In this document: in pieces, positions 43,156 through 53,218 of the stretch
Numbering within the stretch: the first letter of the stretch is position 1
Layout: each line of letters opens with the position of its first letter
From: UBA6183 sp943372215
Lineage (GTDB): Bacteria; Bacteroidota; Bacteroidia; UKL13-3
NCBI GenBank assembly: GCA_943372215.1
Contig: CALRXU020000005.1
Coordinates: forward strand, 159,266-223,265
Length of the DNA: 64,000 bases
Direction of reading: 5' to 3'
Notes under the pieces: model-generated
What the model was told of the DNA's origin: nothing
What the model saw: the letters and a program-made list of their open reading frames with translations, nothing else
The model's database searches: none
Program-made: the position numbers and the translations under genes

Positions 43156-45434
43156 TGGATGCATTGAATAAAACCTGGCTCCATCAATTGGTTGTTGTTG
43201 TTGTAACCACACTGATTTTGTTTTGGTGCCTGCCTGAGCTTTTCATAAATATGAATACCACACTGATTAATATGACAGGTGATGGTATAAAAAACTACTA
43301 TACAATGATCTATCATGTAAAACATGGAAGTGGTTTGTATTTTAAGGGGTTTGCTTATCCTTATGGTGATTTGGTTACATTTACGGATAACCAGCCTTTT
43401 TTAGCGGTTACACTAAGTTGGCTCAATTCATTGGGGCTACCAACGGGTAAATATGTTATTGGAATCTTTAATTTTTTTATGGTAACCAGCCCTGTTTTAT
43501 GTGCTGTGTTTTTGTATTTAATTTTTAAGCATTACCAAGTTGCAGGGTGGTGGGCTATGGTTTTTTCCATTGTTATTGCCTTGCTTAGCCCACAGTTTGA
43601 TAGAATTTACGGACATTATGGGATGAGCTATTGCTTTATTTTTCCAAGTATCTGGTATTATTTTATCCGCTACCAGCAAAGCGGGTTTCGGTTAATTTGG
43701 TTTTGGATTATTTCGTTAAGCATATTTATATACTCATTACTCCATGCCTATTTGCTGGTAATCTGTAGTATTTTTCTGGTGTTTTATGCCATTGTATATT
43801 TATTGGCAAACCTTAAACAATGGAAACAACACGTTAAGCCAGTAGTGGCTATTTTTTCAGCTGGAATAGCCCCATTAATAATCTTCTTGGTATTTATGTG
43901 GTGGGCTGATATATATAAAGATAGGGTTACAGTGCCATGGGGTTTTACGCTTTTTCGTTCTAGTTTCAGTAGTTTTTTTTATACCGACAGAACCACGCTC
44001 GGCTTACTGTTGCCGAAGGTTATTCAACCAAGCCCTTTTATACCTGAGGGATTTGCTTATGTAAGCTTTTGGGGTGTGTTTGTGTTTGCGTATATCATCA
44101 TTAGGTGGGTGGTTATCACCATTAAAACCCGAAAAATAAGCCTAACACCAGTTGTTGTTCTAAACCAGGTAAACTATAGTGTGTTGCTCATTACTGGCTT
44201 TTTGGTTTTTATGATGGCCAATATTTTCCCCTTTTATTATGCTCCTTTTAATGAGTGGTCTGATTACTTATTTGGCTTAAACCAGTTTCGGGCAACAGGC
44301 AGGTATGCATGGGTTTGTTATTACATTTTTATGGTAGTGATGAGTTTATTTTTTTACCGGAAACACCAGCAGTTAAAAGCGCAAGGTAAAAAGATATTGG
44401 CAACAACCATTCTGCTGGTTTATTCGGGTGTAATTTTAGTTGAAGCCGTAGAAATCATTACCATAAACTGGAAAAATGTCCATACAAAAGATCAGGATAT
44501 ATTTTTTGACAACAACACGGTGGATGTGTTAAAGGAGATCCACCAAAAACCATCCGATTTTCAGGCGATATTGGGATTGCCCTTTTATGGAATAGGTAGT
44601 GAAAAGTTTAGTTATTTAGGTTCTGAAGAATTGTTCTTTTGGTCAATAAAGTGGTCCTATGAAACGGGATTGCCTTTGGTTAATTTTAATATGCCCAGGG
44701 CAAGCACCCAAAATTGTAGTGATATTTTGCAGTTGTTGAGCAGCCCATTCATCAGTAAAAAATACCCAGAATTGATTACCGATAAAAGGCCTTTTTTACT
44801 GCTTATTTCAGATACTGCAAAGCTAGTGAGTGCTGAAAGGGATATTATTCAGGAGGCAAAGTTACTTCATTCTTCGCCACTGGGTTATCAGTTGTATCGT
44901 TTAAATATAAAAGATTTGTTACGGGCAAAAGCACAGTTACTAAAAGCCTTAAATAATGATTATTTGGCGAGTAAACAAAAAATGGACAGCACAGCTAAGC
45001 TGATTGATTTTAATTACAGTTTTGAAGACTTTGAATATTTTAAAGGAGACTATTTAAACAACGATGTGGTTGTTTATGAAGGGCCAATTTCAGTAAAACT
45101 GGATAGTTTGTTTGAGTTGAGCATGTGGGGAACAGGCAGCAAAAACTTTTGGGGTTCTGCGGCCTTTCGTATTGAACAATTTGACTCAAACAACACACGT
45201 GTTGAGGAAAGATTTAGCTCCGAAAATCAGGATATAGATATTGTAAAAAAATGGTATTTGCTAAGGCTTCAAACAAAAAAACTACATCCTAAAAATACTT
45301 TTCGGATAACAGCAAGCGGGCATCGTTATCAATATTGTAACTTGTTAATTAGGAATCCATCAGATACCATAACAACAATAGATAAAAGGACCAACTGGTG
45401 GTTTGTAAATAACAGGCCATTTAAAGTTAAGTGA
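43155..45434 (+). CDS. Large polytopic membrane protein, putative GT-C type glycosyltransferase
   Basis: A 759-residue protein with about twelve membrane helices in residues 15-440 and a soluble extracytoplasmic C-terminal domain of about 310 residues. The loop after the first helix has TGDGIKNYYTMIYHVKHGSG and YPYGDLVTFTDNQP, with acidic and aromatic residues typical of GT-C membrane transferases. No family could be assigned by eye. The ATG overlaps the mutL stop (TAATG), an odd pairing that implies co-translation. A 115-base gap follows in which I see no clear promoter or hairpin. Confidence 0.72.
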   Translation: MDALNKTWLHQLVVVVVTTLILFWCLPELFINMNTTLINMTGDGIKNYYTMIYHVKHGSGLYFKGFAYPYGDLVTFTDNQPFLAVTLSWLNSLGLPTGKYVIGIFNFFMVTSPVLCAVFLYLIFKHYQVAGWWAMVFSIVIALLSPQFDRIYGHYGMSYCFIFPSIWYYFIRYQQSGFRLIWFWIISLSIFIYSLLHAYLLVICSIFLVFYAIVYLLANLKQWKQHVKPVVAIFSAGIAPLIIFLVFMWWADIYKDRVTVPWGFTLFRSSFSSFFYTDRTTLGLLLPKVIQPSPFIPEGFAYVSFWGVFVFAYIIIRWVVITIKTRKISLTPVVVLNQVNYSVLLITGFLVFMMANIFPFYYAPFNEWSDYLFGLNQFRATGRYAWVCYYIFMVVMSLFFYRKHQQLKAQGKKILATTILLVYSGVILVEAVEIITINWKNVHTKDQDIFFDNNTVDVLKEIHQKPSDFQAILGLPFYGIGSEKFSYLGSEELFFWSIKWSYETGLPLVNFNMPRASTQNCSDILQLLSSPFISKKYPELITDKRPFLLLISDTAKLVSAERDIIQEAKLLHSSPLGYQLYRLNIKDLLRAKAQLLKALNNDYLASKQKMDSTAKLIDFNYSFEDFEYFKGDYLNNDVVVYEGPISVKLDSLFELSMWGTGSKNFWGSAAFRIEQFDSNNTRVEERFSSENQDIDIVKKWYLLRLQTKKLHPKNTFRITASGHRYQYCNLLIRNPSDTITTIDKRTNWWFVNNRPFKVK

Positions 45435-45549
45435 AGGTAGTTGCGCATAAATTAACCTAACTAGCTAGAAAGGCAGAATTATTCTGATAATTTATATAAG
45501 TTAGCAGGATTATTTTACAGGAGCGCAATCTTGTTAAAAGATAATATTA

Positions 45550-46836
45550 ATGAACTGGCTGATAAAACTTAGAGAAACCAAAACCAACTATTTGTATGCC
45601 GCTTTTATAGCGGAAATGTTGTTGCTTGTTTATTTAAGAAACGAGGCAGGTTACCTGTTAAGCCCCATTTTAATGGTAAGTGTTGGTTTCTTCCTGTCTG
45701 TTTATCCAATTTTTTTATATCGGCAGAATCCACATCGTTTTATTCTTTCGCAAGGCACCCATCCTCATCCAATAAGTGCAAAAAAGGTATGGCTTGTTTT
45801 TGGCGGGTTGGTTTTGGCTTACGTGGTTTGGTCGGCAATACTATTTAAACAGCATCCGATTGATATTAACCAATCAGATATTATTCCGTTTATTAAAGAT
45901 GTTTACCTGGAGCGGTTAAAGGCTGGCATACCTGTTTACAGCTCATATACTGGTTTTAATTATGGAACGTTCACTCCAAGTTATCTTCCGGGTCATTGGA
46001 TGCCATTTATTATTCCATTTGTTTTGCAGATAGATTTTAGGTGGTCTTGTGTGGCGGTGTTTGTGTTGGCAAACCTACTGTTTTGCAGGTACGTGCTAAA
46101 AATGGATAAAAGTGCATTTGGCCTCGTTAAAATTTGCCTTCCTTTTTTATTGGTATTCTCCGTTTATTTTAAACAAGGGAAAGACGCAGCCCACACCATC
46201 GAGCTTATGGTTTTTGGGTATTACCTAATGTTGGGGATTTCAATTTTTAGTTTAAATGCGTTTAATAAAGCGGCTGGCGTTATTCTTCCTTTGCTTTCGA
46301 GGTATACTTTTATGTTTTGGATACCCATTTATGCACTAAGTTTATTTTTTAGTGACAAAAAGCTTTTGATTAAAGTAGTGGTATTCGGCACCGTATTGAT
46401 TGGAATCTTATTTGTTCCATTTGTGTTACAAACGCCAGAAATGTATAAAGAGTTTAATGCAAATTATATTTCAGGTGTAGTCAATGAGTGGAAGGGACAG
46501 TCTTGGCAATTGCCAGGTGACAAACCTTTTCAACTCTTTCAAGGTTTGGGTTTTGCAAGCTGGTTTTACGAGTTCTATCAGGGAGATTTACAAGCCAAGA
46601 TTATTGCATTAAAAAACACCATGGTGTGGGTAGGTTTGGTGCTAATGGTTATGCAGGTCATATTCCTTTTAAAAAACAGAAACAAGATAGACCAACAACT
46701 TTTTTCGGTACTTTCATTAAAAGCAGCACTTACTGTTTTTTATGCGTTTATTATGGTTCCTTATATTTACTTAAATTGGGTTCCATTGGCTGTTTCTATT
46801 GTAATTCTATCAAGAATAAATGCAAGTACTAAATAA
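45550..46836 (+). CDS. Polytopic membrane protein, GT87/mannosyltransferase-like
   Basis: A 428-residue protein with about ten membrane helices. The first large loop contains DINQSDIIPFIKDVYLERL and SYTGFNYGTFTPSYLPGHWMP, resembling the DUF2029/GT87 layout in which acidic residues follow helix one and a Tyr/Pro-rich loop precedes helix three. Such enzymes use polyprenyl-phosphate-linked sugars. The assignment is tentative. The ATG is at 45550. It is 8 bases upstream of the GT2 gene and starts a tightly packed five-gene glycan operon (45550-50449). Confidence 0.7.
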   Translation: MNWLIKLRETKTNYLYAAFIAEMLLLVYLRNEAGYLLSPILMVSVGFFLSVYPIFLYRQNPHRFILSQGTHPHPISAKKVWLVFGGLVLAYVVWSAILFKQHPIDINQSDIIPFIKDVYLERLKAGIPVYSSYTGFNYGTFTPSYLPGHWMPFIIPFVLQIDFRWSCVAVFVLANLLFCRYVLKMDKSAFGLVKICLPFLLVFSVYFKQGKDAAHTIELMVFGYYLMLGISIFSLNAFNKAAGVILPLLSRYTFMFWIPIYALSLFFSDKKLLIKVVVFGTVLIGILFVPFVLQTPEMYKEFNANYISGVVNEWKGQSWQLPGDKPFQLFQGLGFASWFYEFYQGDLQAKIIALKNTMVWVGLVLMVMQVIFLLKNRNKIDQQLFSVLSLKAALTVFYAFIMVPYIYLNWVPLAVSIVILSRINASTK

Positions 46837-46844
46837 CTAAACCT

Positions 46845-47762
46845 ATGAAATTATCAATAGTTAGTCCAGTATACAAAGGCGAAAAAATGGTTGATGAATT
46901 GGTGAGCCGCATCGTTTCATCTGTGCAAACCATTACTCCTGATTTTGAAATTATTTTGGTAGAAGATTGTGGTCCGGATAAAGCTTGGGATAAGATTGTT
47001 GCCCAAACAAAAAAAGATAGCAGGGTTAAAGGTGTAAAACTTAGTAAAAACTTTGGTCAGCACCATGCCATTACTGCGGGGCTTGATTTGGCAAAAGGGG
47101 AATGGACCGTGGTAATGGACTGCGATTTGCAGGACAAGCCTGAGGAAATTATTAACTTATACAATAAGGCCCAAGAGGGGTATGATATAGTTTTTGCCAG
47201 AAGAGCAAAAAGAAAAGACCATTTTTTCAAGAGAAAATCTTCGCAACTTTTTTATGCAGTCTTCACCTACCTGTCTGGTGTTCAACAAGACGGAACAATT
47301 GCCAACTTTGGCATATACAGCCACAAGGCGGTAAAAGCAATGAATGCGATGCGAGAGCCCATGCGGGCATTTGCACCCATGGCAAAGTGGATTGGTTTTA
47401 ACAGAACAGCTATAGATGTGGTGCATAGCGAAAGGTTTGAAGGAACAACTACTTACAATTGGACAAGGCTTATTAACCTGGCATTGGATTTTTCTATGGC
47501 GTACTCTGATAAACCGTTAAGACTGGCCGTTAAGCTTGGTTTTTTAATTAGCAGCCTGGCCATTTTATATGCATTCTATAACGTGTATTTATACCTAAGT
47601 GGCTCTATTATTGTAAGTGGATTTGCCAGTTTAATCATATCCATTTGGTTTTTGTCCGGGTTAATTATTTTTATATTGGGAGTGGTTGGTCTTTATATCG
47701 GCAAAACGTTTGATGGAATAAAGAATAGGCCATTGTACATTATTGATAAGCAAACATTTTAA
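46845..47762 (+). CDS. Family 2 glycosyltransferase of the polyprenyl-phosphate sugar synthase type
   Basis: A 305-residue enzyme. A GT-A catalytic domain (1-225) has SIVSPVYKGEKMVDEL, EDCGPDKAWD and the DxD in VMDCDLQDKPEEI (about 89-101). Two C-terminal membrane helices follow (about 232-258 and 265-292). This layout matches GtrB/ArnC/DPM1-like transferases that load a sugar onto undecaprenyl phosphate on the cytoplasmic face, feeding GT-C enzymes like those beside it. Its stop overlaps the ATG of the acetyltransferase gene (TAATG). Confidence 0.88.
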   Translation: MKLSIVSPVYKGEKMVDELVSRIVSSVQTITPDFEIILVEDCGPDKAWDKIVAQTKKDSRVKGVKLSKNFGQHHAITAGLDLAKGEWTVVMDCDLQDKPEEIINLYNKAQEGYDIVFARRAKRKDHFFKRKSSQLFYAVFTYLSGVQQDGTIANFGIYSHKAVKAMNAMREPMRAFAPMAKWIGFNRTAIDVVHSERFEGTTTYNWTRLINLALDFSMAYSDKPLRLAVKLGFLISSLAILYAFYNVYLYLSGSIIVSGFASLIISIWFLSGLIIFILGVVGLYIGKTFDGIKNRPLYIIDKQTF

Positions 47763-48445
47763 TGAACATTGAACCTGTTTTATGGGACTCTGATTTTTTT
47801 GGCTACCCAATCGGAAAGCTAACATTATATGCAGATGAACGTATTGATGAAGAGCAATGCCTGAATAGCAACTACAAGTTAATTTATATTTTTAGTGAAG
47901 CAGAGCTTGGCCCGAATCAACTAGGAAACTTAGCCCTCCAATTGGCCGATTGTAAGATTGATTTGCAAACAAAAGTTAAATCAGAACCCGTTAAATCAGA
48001 TGCACTTATTCAACCCCTTCATCAACTTAGCCCTGAGTTGCTTAACTTGGTGTATCAAAGTGGGCATTATTCTCGATTTAAGTTAGATCAACAATTTGTT
48101 CATCAGGAGTTCGAACGAATGTATTTGGCTTGGATTAACAAAGCTTTAGACCATAAACAACAACAAGTATTTGGTTATATGCAACAAGATAAACCAGTTG
48201 GTTTTATTACGGTTGCAGAAAAAAATGCAAACGCAGATATTGGGTTAATAGCTGTAGACGAAGCATATCGGGGGAAAAGTATTGGCCACCACTTGGTCAA
48301 ACATGCTCACCAATTTGCTCAGCAAAATAACTTATCAAACATCACTGTAACCACGCAATTGGCAAATGCAGGTGCCATGCGGTTTTATTTGAACCATGGT
48401 TTTGAAGTAGCTAAAAAATCATACATTTATCATTTATGGAAGTAA
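47762..48445 (+). CDS. WecD-like GNAT acetyltransferase
   Basis: A 227-residue protein. The N-terminal VLWDSDFFGYPIGKL (about 6-20) and the C-terminal GNAT core GLIAVDEAYRGKSIGHHLVKHA (about 160-181, acetyl-CoA-binding loop RGKSIG) match the TDP-fucosamine N-acetyltransferase (WecD/RffC) group. It would acetylate the 4-amino group of dTDP-4-amino-4,6-dideoxygalactose, the product of WecE, whose gene overlaps it by 10 bases. The pairing makes the assignment fairly firm, but acyl-group specificity is not visible. It is cytoplasmic. Confidence 0.82.
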   Translation: MNIEPVLWDSDFFGYPIGKLTLYADERIDEEQCLNSNYKLIYIFSEAELGPNQLGNLALQLADCKIDLQTKVKSEPVKSDALIQPLHQLSPELLNLVYQSGHYSRFKLDQQFVHQEFERMYLAWINKALDHKQQQVFGYMQQDKPVGFITVAEKNANADIGLIAVDEAYRGKSIGHHLVKHAHQFAQQNNLSNITVTTQLANAGAMRFYLNHGFEVAKKSYIYHLWK

Positions 48446-49581
48446 CAAACAATATTCCTTTCAATAAACCCTATCTTACGGGAAAGGAGACCCATTATAT
48501 TTACCAAGCAGTATCCTCAGGTAAAATATCGGGTGATGGTATCTTTACCAAAAAGTGCCACCAGTATTTCGAAGAAAGGTACGGATTTAAAAAATGTTTA
48601 CTCACCACGTCATGCACTGATGCGTTGGAAATGGCAGCCATTTTATTAAACATTGGTGAAGGGGACGAGGTAATTATCCCATCATTTACTTTTGTGTCAA
48701 CACCCAATGCCTTTGTATTGCGTGGGGCAAAAATTGTGTTTGTAGATAGTTATGCTGATAATCCAAACATAGACGCATCAGCCATTGAAGCTTTGATAAC
48801 TGAAAGAACTAAGGCAATTGTTCCGGTGCATTATGCAGGTGTTTCATGTGATATGGACATGATTATGGCCATTGCCAAAAAACACAATCTTTTTGTGGTA
48901 GAAGATGCCGCACAGGCCATTGATAGTTTTTATAAAGAAAGGCCGCTTGGGAGTATTGGTCATATGGCAGCATTTTCGTTTCATGAAACCAAAAACATCA
49001 TCAGTGGCGAAGGTGGAATGTTGGTGATTAATGATGAGAACTTTGCAAAACGGGCAGAAATTATTCGGGAAAAAGGCACAAACCGGTCAGCATTTTTTAG
49101 GGGTGAAGTTGACAAATATGGCTGGGTTGATGTAGGAAGTTCATTTCTTCCATCGGATATTATTGCAGCATTTTTGTATGCGCAATTGGAAAACTTGGAT
49201 GCCATTCAACAAAGAAGAAAAGAGCTTTGGGCTTATTATTACAACAGGCTGGACTCATTGCAAAAAAGAGGTGTTTTACAATTCCCGGCACTTCCCGCAT
49301 ATGCAAGCAACAATGCACACATGGCCTACATTGTTTGCAATAGCTTGGAGGAGCGGCAACAATTAATTGAAGAGTTAAAAAAGGATGGTATTATGGCAGT
49401 GTTCCATTACTTGTCTCTTCACCAATCGCCATACTACCACCAATTGCATGATGGCAGGGCACTGATACACAGCGACCACTTTAGCAATTGCTTGTTGAGA
49501 TTGCCTTTGTATTATGAGTTAACGGAAAGTGAAATTGATAAAATAACAGCGATAATTATCCGATTTTATGAAAATAGATAA
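48436..49581 (+). CDS. wecE: dTDP-4-amino-4,6-dideoxygalactose transaminase
   Basis: A 381-residue PLP-dependent sugar aminotransferase of the DegT/DnrJ family. It closely follows the E. coli WecE pattern: SGKISGDGIFTKKC, PSFTFVSTPNAFVLRGAKI, VPVHYAGVSCDMD, VEDAAQA (Asp157) and the PLP lysine Lys186 in SFHETKNIISGEGG, then EKGTNRSAFFRGEVDKY and IMAVFHYLSLH. It converts dTDP-4-keto-6-deoxyglucose to dTDP-4-amino-4,6-dideoxygalactose. The ATG overlaps the acetyltransferase stop, and its own stop overlaps the methyltransferase start. The dTDP-sugar precursor genes (rmlA/rmlB) are not in the window. Confidence 0.92.
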   Translation: MEVTNNIPFNKPYLTGKETHYIYQAVSSGKISGDGIFTKKCHQYFEERYGFKKCLLTTSCTDALEMAAILLNIGEGDEVIIPSFTFVSTPNAFVLRGAKIVFVDSYADNPNIDASAIEALITERTKAIVPVHYAGVSCDMDMIMAIAKKHNLFVVEDAAQAIDSFYKERPLGSIGHMAAFSFHETKNIISGEGGMLVINDENFAKRAEIIREKGTNRSAFFRGEVDKYGWVDVGSSFLPSDIIAAFLYAQLENLDAIQQRRKELWAYYYNRLDSLQKRGVLQFPALPAYASNNAHMAYIVCNSLEERQQLIEELKKDGIMAVFHYLSLHQSPYYHQLHDGRALIHSDHFSNCLLRLPLYYELTESEIDKITAIIIRFYENR

Positions 49582-50449
49582 ATGGATACCAATATTGGTT
49601 GATCCGCATAGCAAAGGAACATTGGTAAAAAAGGATTATGTACTCATTGGTGATGCAGGCAAGGTCTATCAAATTAATGATGGTAAGCCAGATTTTATTG
49701 GGTTGGAAAAGACTGTTTTTTTTGAAAAACAACGAGATGGGTTAGACCACTTAAAAACACAATTGAAAAACCGTTTTGGCAAGTATTACATGTTTTTAAT
49801 TTACATCATTTCCCCGGTTTATATTCGGTTATACTGGCCAACATTTAGCATTTATTTAAACCACTTGGCTCAAAAAATCAGCAAAGAAAAACCTTTCGTG
49901 ATTCAAATTGGAAGCGGTAACGATCGTTTGGCGGCAGACATTTTGAACGTTGACATCTTTAACTACGAAGAAGTGGATTTGGTAGCCGATTGTACCAATT
50001 TACCATTTGCAGATAATACCATTGATTGCGTAATCAGCAATGCCGTATTAGAACATGTAACAGAGCCAGATTTATTTGTAAAAGAGGCTTATCGGGTGCT
50101 TAAGCCTGGAGGAATCATCATTACAGGAGTTCCATTTATGCAAGGCTTTCATGCATCACCCAATGATTTTTACCGTTGGACAGAAAAAGGGTTGGCCCAT
50201 TTGCATGGAAAATTTAAGTTTAAACAACAACGCATTTTTGCAAACAGTGGCCCAACCTCCGGTTTTCTCTGGATATTACAAGAGTGGTTGTCTATTCTGC
50301 TTTCGTTTAATATTACGTTGCTGTATCAATTCTGGTGGTTCTTTTTCACCTTTACGCTGTTGCCACTTAAATTGATTGATATTTTATTAATTCACTACAA
50401 GCAGGCACATAAAATTAATTCTTTCTACACGTATATTGGTGAAAAATGA
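49568..50449 (+). CDS. Class I SAM-dependent methyltransferase with C-terminal membrane segment
   Basis: A 293-residue protein. The SAM-binding core (about 110-205) shows VIQIGSGNDRLAADIL, LPFADNTIDCVISNAVLEHV and YRVLKPGGIIITGVPFM, typical of Methyltransf_11. A N-terminal zinc-ribbon-like region without cysteines (1-45) precedes it, and hydrophobic stretches at about 73-95 and 240-275 suggest membrane association. It is the last gene of the wecD-wecE cluster, so a sugar or lipid-linked glycan is a reasonable substrate; this is inference. Its TGA is directly next to the stop of the convergent minus-strand gene. Confidence 0.82.
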   Translation: MKIDKWIPILVDPHSKGTLVKKDYVLIGDAGKVYQINDGKPDFIGLEKTVFFEKQRDGLDHLKTQLKNRFGKYYMFLIYIISPVYIRLYWPTFSIYLNHLAQKISKEKPFVIQIGSGNDRLAADILNVDIFNYEEVDLVADCTNLPFADNTIDCVISNAVLEHVTEPDLFVKEAYRVLKPGGIIITGVPFMQGFHASPNDFYRWTEKGLAHLHGKFKFKQQRIFANSGPTSGFLWILQEWLSILLSFNITLLYQFWWFFFTFTLLPLKLIDILLIHYKQAHKINSFYTYIGEK

Positions 50450-51787
50450 TTACTTGATTTTATATTCTTCGGGTACTTCATCTGAATGAACCTCTAATAA
50501 GGTATTAAAGTGTTTTCTTTCGTCTTCTGTATATCTAAACTTCCCTAAGCTATACCAATAGGCTTCTTTGCTCATGTTATCCCAGTGAATAACAACACGG
50601 GTATATTGAAATGTTTGGTAAAGGTTGAAAAGAACCAATAACGAAGTAATTACGTATAAGATTGTTGATTTTCTTTGCTCAATAAAAAACACAAAAAAGG
50701 AAGCCATTGGTACAGCCAAAAAAGCATAATATTCTACAAATGCCCGTATACTAAAACTACCACCCCATGACCAGCACCACCAACAAGAAAGAACATAAGC
50801 AGAAACAGGAAAGGCGATAACTAAAGGCAGAAACAATTTACTACGCTGTTTATGCATGAAGTAAAATCCTATTAGGGAAAATGACATGATAGGGGTATAA
50901 AGCAACCAACCTTTTCTGAAGCTAAAAAGCACGTTAACCAAGTTAGATTTAAGAAGGTTAAATCCCTCTTCACCGTAGGAGTAATAAAAATAACTACCCG
51001 AATGCAATTTCCAGAAAGTTATCTGCGGAACCCAAGGTAAAGCAGCAAAGAGTAGGGTAATAAATATTACCCACCTTTTATGATACCAGAACAAAAGGCG
51101 CTTCTTCATATCAGCTAGATTATGACAGCCCCATAATGCTGGAATAAGCGAAACAAAAATACTTGTTGGTCTTATTAGTAAGGATAAACCAAGTATAAAG
51201 CCAATTGAATAAATGTAATATGTTTTGTGTGATTCGTACCATTTGTATGAATAATATAAGACCAGACAATTTAAGGTAAATAAGAAACTATGTGTAAGTA
51301 GATTAAATGATACGGTATAGTAGAAGAGATTGGTTCCAAAGAAAATACAGATTAAAGTTAGTGAAGTGATTCGCTCGGTATAAAAATGCAACAAATACCT
51401 GCGCAGAACAAATAGGCCTAGGAACACAAACAACATTGCTGCGTAATACATGCCATATGCGTAGTAAGGAGATTGTCCGTCAATGGGCTGCCCCGCTAAT
51501 TGGGCTGCCCCATGACAGATTAAGAAAAAAGGAGTATATACCAACGCTAATCCCATTGACATTTTTGGAATTCCATGACCCGTAGGTGAAGGATAAACGC
51601 CATAATTATTAGGAGCGGAAAATTCAAGGTCGTGATGGATGAATACAGCCTTAACATAGCTGTAATAAACAGTTACATCACTGATAAAAGGATGTCGGCT
51701 GCCTTGCCAGTCTCGCCATAAGTTATAAGATGCTGCGCAAAAGATAATAATAAACAGTATGACTTTCTTACTGGATTGTAACATCAT
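50450..51787 (-). CDS. Polytopic membrane protein, GT39/ArnT-like
   Basis: A 445-residue protein with about ten to eleven membrane helices. The first periplasmic loop has DWQGSRHPFISDVTVYYSYVKAVF with acidic residues after helix one, and later DGQSPYYAYGMYYAAML; both fit the GT39-like GT-C group that transfers sugars from polyprenyl phosphate. The C-terminal soluble part is short. Two adjacent ATG codons (51785-51787 and 51782-51784) are possible starts. It overlaps the 3' end of the preceding gene by 20 bases and is last in a three-gene minus-strand operon. Confidence 0.72.
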   Translation of the reverse strand: MMLQSSKKVILFIIIFCAASYNLWRDWQGSRHPFISDVTVYYSYVKAVFIHHDLEFSAPNNYGVYPSPTGHGIPKMSMGLALVYTPFFLICHGAAQLAGQPIDGQSPYYAYGMYYAAMLFVFLGLFVLRRYLLHFYTERITSLTLICIFFGTNLFYYTVSFNLLTHSFLFTLNCLVLYYSYKWYESHKTYYIYSIGFILGLSLLIRPTSIFVSLIPALWGCHNLADMKKRLLFWYHKRWVIFITLLFAALPWVPQITFWKLHSGSYFYYSYGEEGFNLLKSNLVNVLFSFRKGWLLYTPIMSFSLIGFYFMHKQRSKLFLPLVIAFPVSAYVLSCWWCWSWGGSFSIRAFVEYYAFLAVPMASFFVFFIEQRKSTILYVITSLLVLFNLYQTFQYTRVVIHWDNMSKEAYWYSLGKFRYTEDERKHFNTLLEVHSDEVPEEYKIK

Positions 51788-53213
51788 TGTTTCGCTTTAT
51801 AAATAGGGTAAATATAACTTCTTTGCCGTGTTCATCTAAAGTGGTAAATGTAGTATCATGCTGCAAAAAGGACTGGCTATCAAGAAAATCTTTTTGTATA
51901 CCAAATTCTAATGGACTATACCAGCTGTCATGAATAATTAAATCAGTGGGTGTTGCAAGTTCTAGGTTTGGCATGTCATAAAACAATTTAACCTGTTTCT
52001 TATCAAAAGGGTCTTTATTGGTAAATAACGCAATATCGGTGTTGCCAATAATGTAACAGTGGTTAGGAAATTTTTTGCTAAGATAGGGTACTATCTGCTG
52101 TTTAATCAGTTTTTGAGCGGGATCCAGTTCAAAGTTTTCCGGAATCTTATGTGATGAGGGTCCTTTTAAAAAGGGAAACATAAAAATTAAAACTAGCAAC
52201 AATCCATAAATCAAGTTGGAAAGCTGAACACTATATAAACTTGCCAAGGTTTTTAAATCATATAACCCAGATAAAACAATAATGCCAGCAAGTGGCATTA
52301 CACTAACAAATACCCGAATTAAGCCCATAGAGTTAAAAATACCGAGAGCCCAAAAAGCAGCGTGACTAATAAAAAAGGCAGCAAAACAGCCATAAACCAG
52401 CCAGAGCTTTTCTGCGAGGTAAGTATTATTTTCTTTTGATAAAAGAAGTCTGTATGTCATGCCAATACAACCCAAAACCAATAACGAGAAGGGAATGGTT
52501 CCCATATTAAAAAACAACTGTGTTAAATAATGGGTCCAATTTCCTTTTCCATACCCACTGCTTAAATGGGCGTAAGGTATTTTGGTAAATACCCATAAAA
52601 AATCATGGTAATAAAAACTGCCAGCAATTGAAAAAATCAAATGTCCAAATGCCAGTAACGGGAGGTAACGACTCTTTTTTGTAAGAACCAGGTATATTGC
52701 AAATACACCTAAGATAATAAGCCCCTCTGAACGCACAAATGGCAAAAAAGAAATCATAGTTAGTGCGATGGCGTAACGTTGATAAAGCACAAAGTATATG
52801 CTAAACATCAACATTAAGGCAGATAAAGGTTCTGTGAGGCCCGAAAAAGTAACATGAACATATAGGGTAATAGAAGCCAAGAGCAGTCCAATCCATTCAG
52901 CACCATAAATATTTAATCTGAGGCAAATTTTATAAGTAAACCAAATAGCCCCTAAACTGCATAAGCAGTTAAACACCTTTATTCCAGTAAAACCATAAAT
53001 AGAAAATGGAAGAGCAACAGCGGTAAAAAGGGGTTTCGCCCAGTGATTTAGTAAGTTTTCAGGGTGTTGTATGGCATAGTGGGCAAATAAATAATGTAAT
53101 GTACTATCTCCACTACCATTTGTTCCTTCGCAAAAAAAGGCAATGCTTAAAAAAGCAACCACCAAAAACGAAAATGTGGCGTAGAACAAACGACTTTTAG
53201 TAATTTGCAACAT
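51768..53213 (-). CDS. Polytopic membrane protein, GT39-like
   Basis: A 481-residue protein with about eleven membrane helices and a soluble C-terminal domain of about 120 residues. The loop after the first helix is CEGTNGSGDSTLHYLFAHYAI, an acidic motif (GDS) where GT-C enzymes have catalytic Asp/Glu, followed by HWAKPLFTAVALPF, similar to the xWxxPPL-type pattern of ArnT-like enzymes. VTFSGLTEPLSAL and FVRSEGL are further family-like motifs. The ATG at 53211-53213 lies 5 bases after the GT2 stop. The substrate is unknown. Confidence 0.74.
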   Translation of the reverse strand: MLQITKSRLFYATFSFLVVAFLSIAFFCEGTNGSGDSTLHYLFAHYAIQHPENLLNHWAKPLFTAVALPFSIYGFTGIKVFNCLCSLGAIWFTYKICLRLNIYGAEWIGLLLASITLYVHVTFSGLTEPLSALMLMFSIYFVLYQRYAIALTMISFLPFVRSEGLIILGVFAIYLVLTKKSRYLPLLAFGHLIFSIAGSFYYHDFLWVFTKIPYAHLSSGYGKGNWTHYLTQLFFNMGTIPFSLLVLGCIGMTYRLLLSKENNTYLAEKLWLVYGCFAAFFISHAAFWALGIFNSMGLIRVFVSVMPLAGIIVLSGLYDLKTLASLYSVQLSNLIYGLLLVLIFMFPFLKGPSSHKIPENFELDPAQKLIKQQIVPYLSKKFPNHCYIIGNTDIALFTNKDPFDKKQVKLFYDMPNLELATPTDLIIHDSWYSPLEFGIQKDFLDSQSFLQHDTTFTTLDEHGKEVIFTLFIKRNNDVTIQ

Positions 53214-53218
53214 GATTA

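Noticed and set aside
43180..43205. GTT repeat near the start of the membrane protein gene
   Set aside because: It encodes a run of valines in a membrane helix; five units of GTT are unremarkable here and not evidence of a variable repeat.
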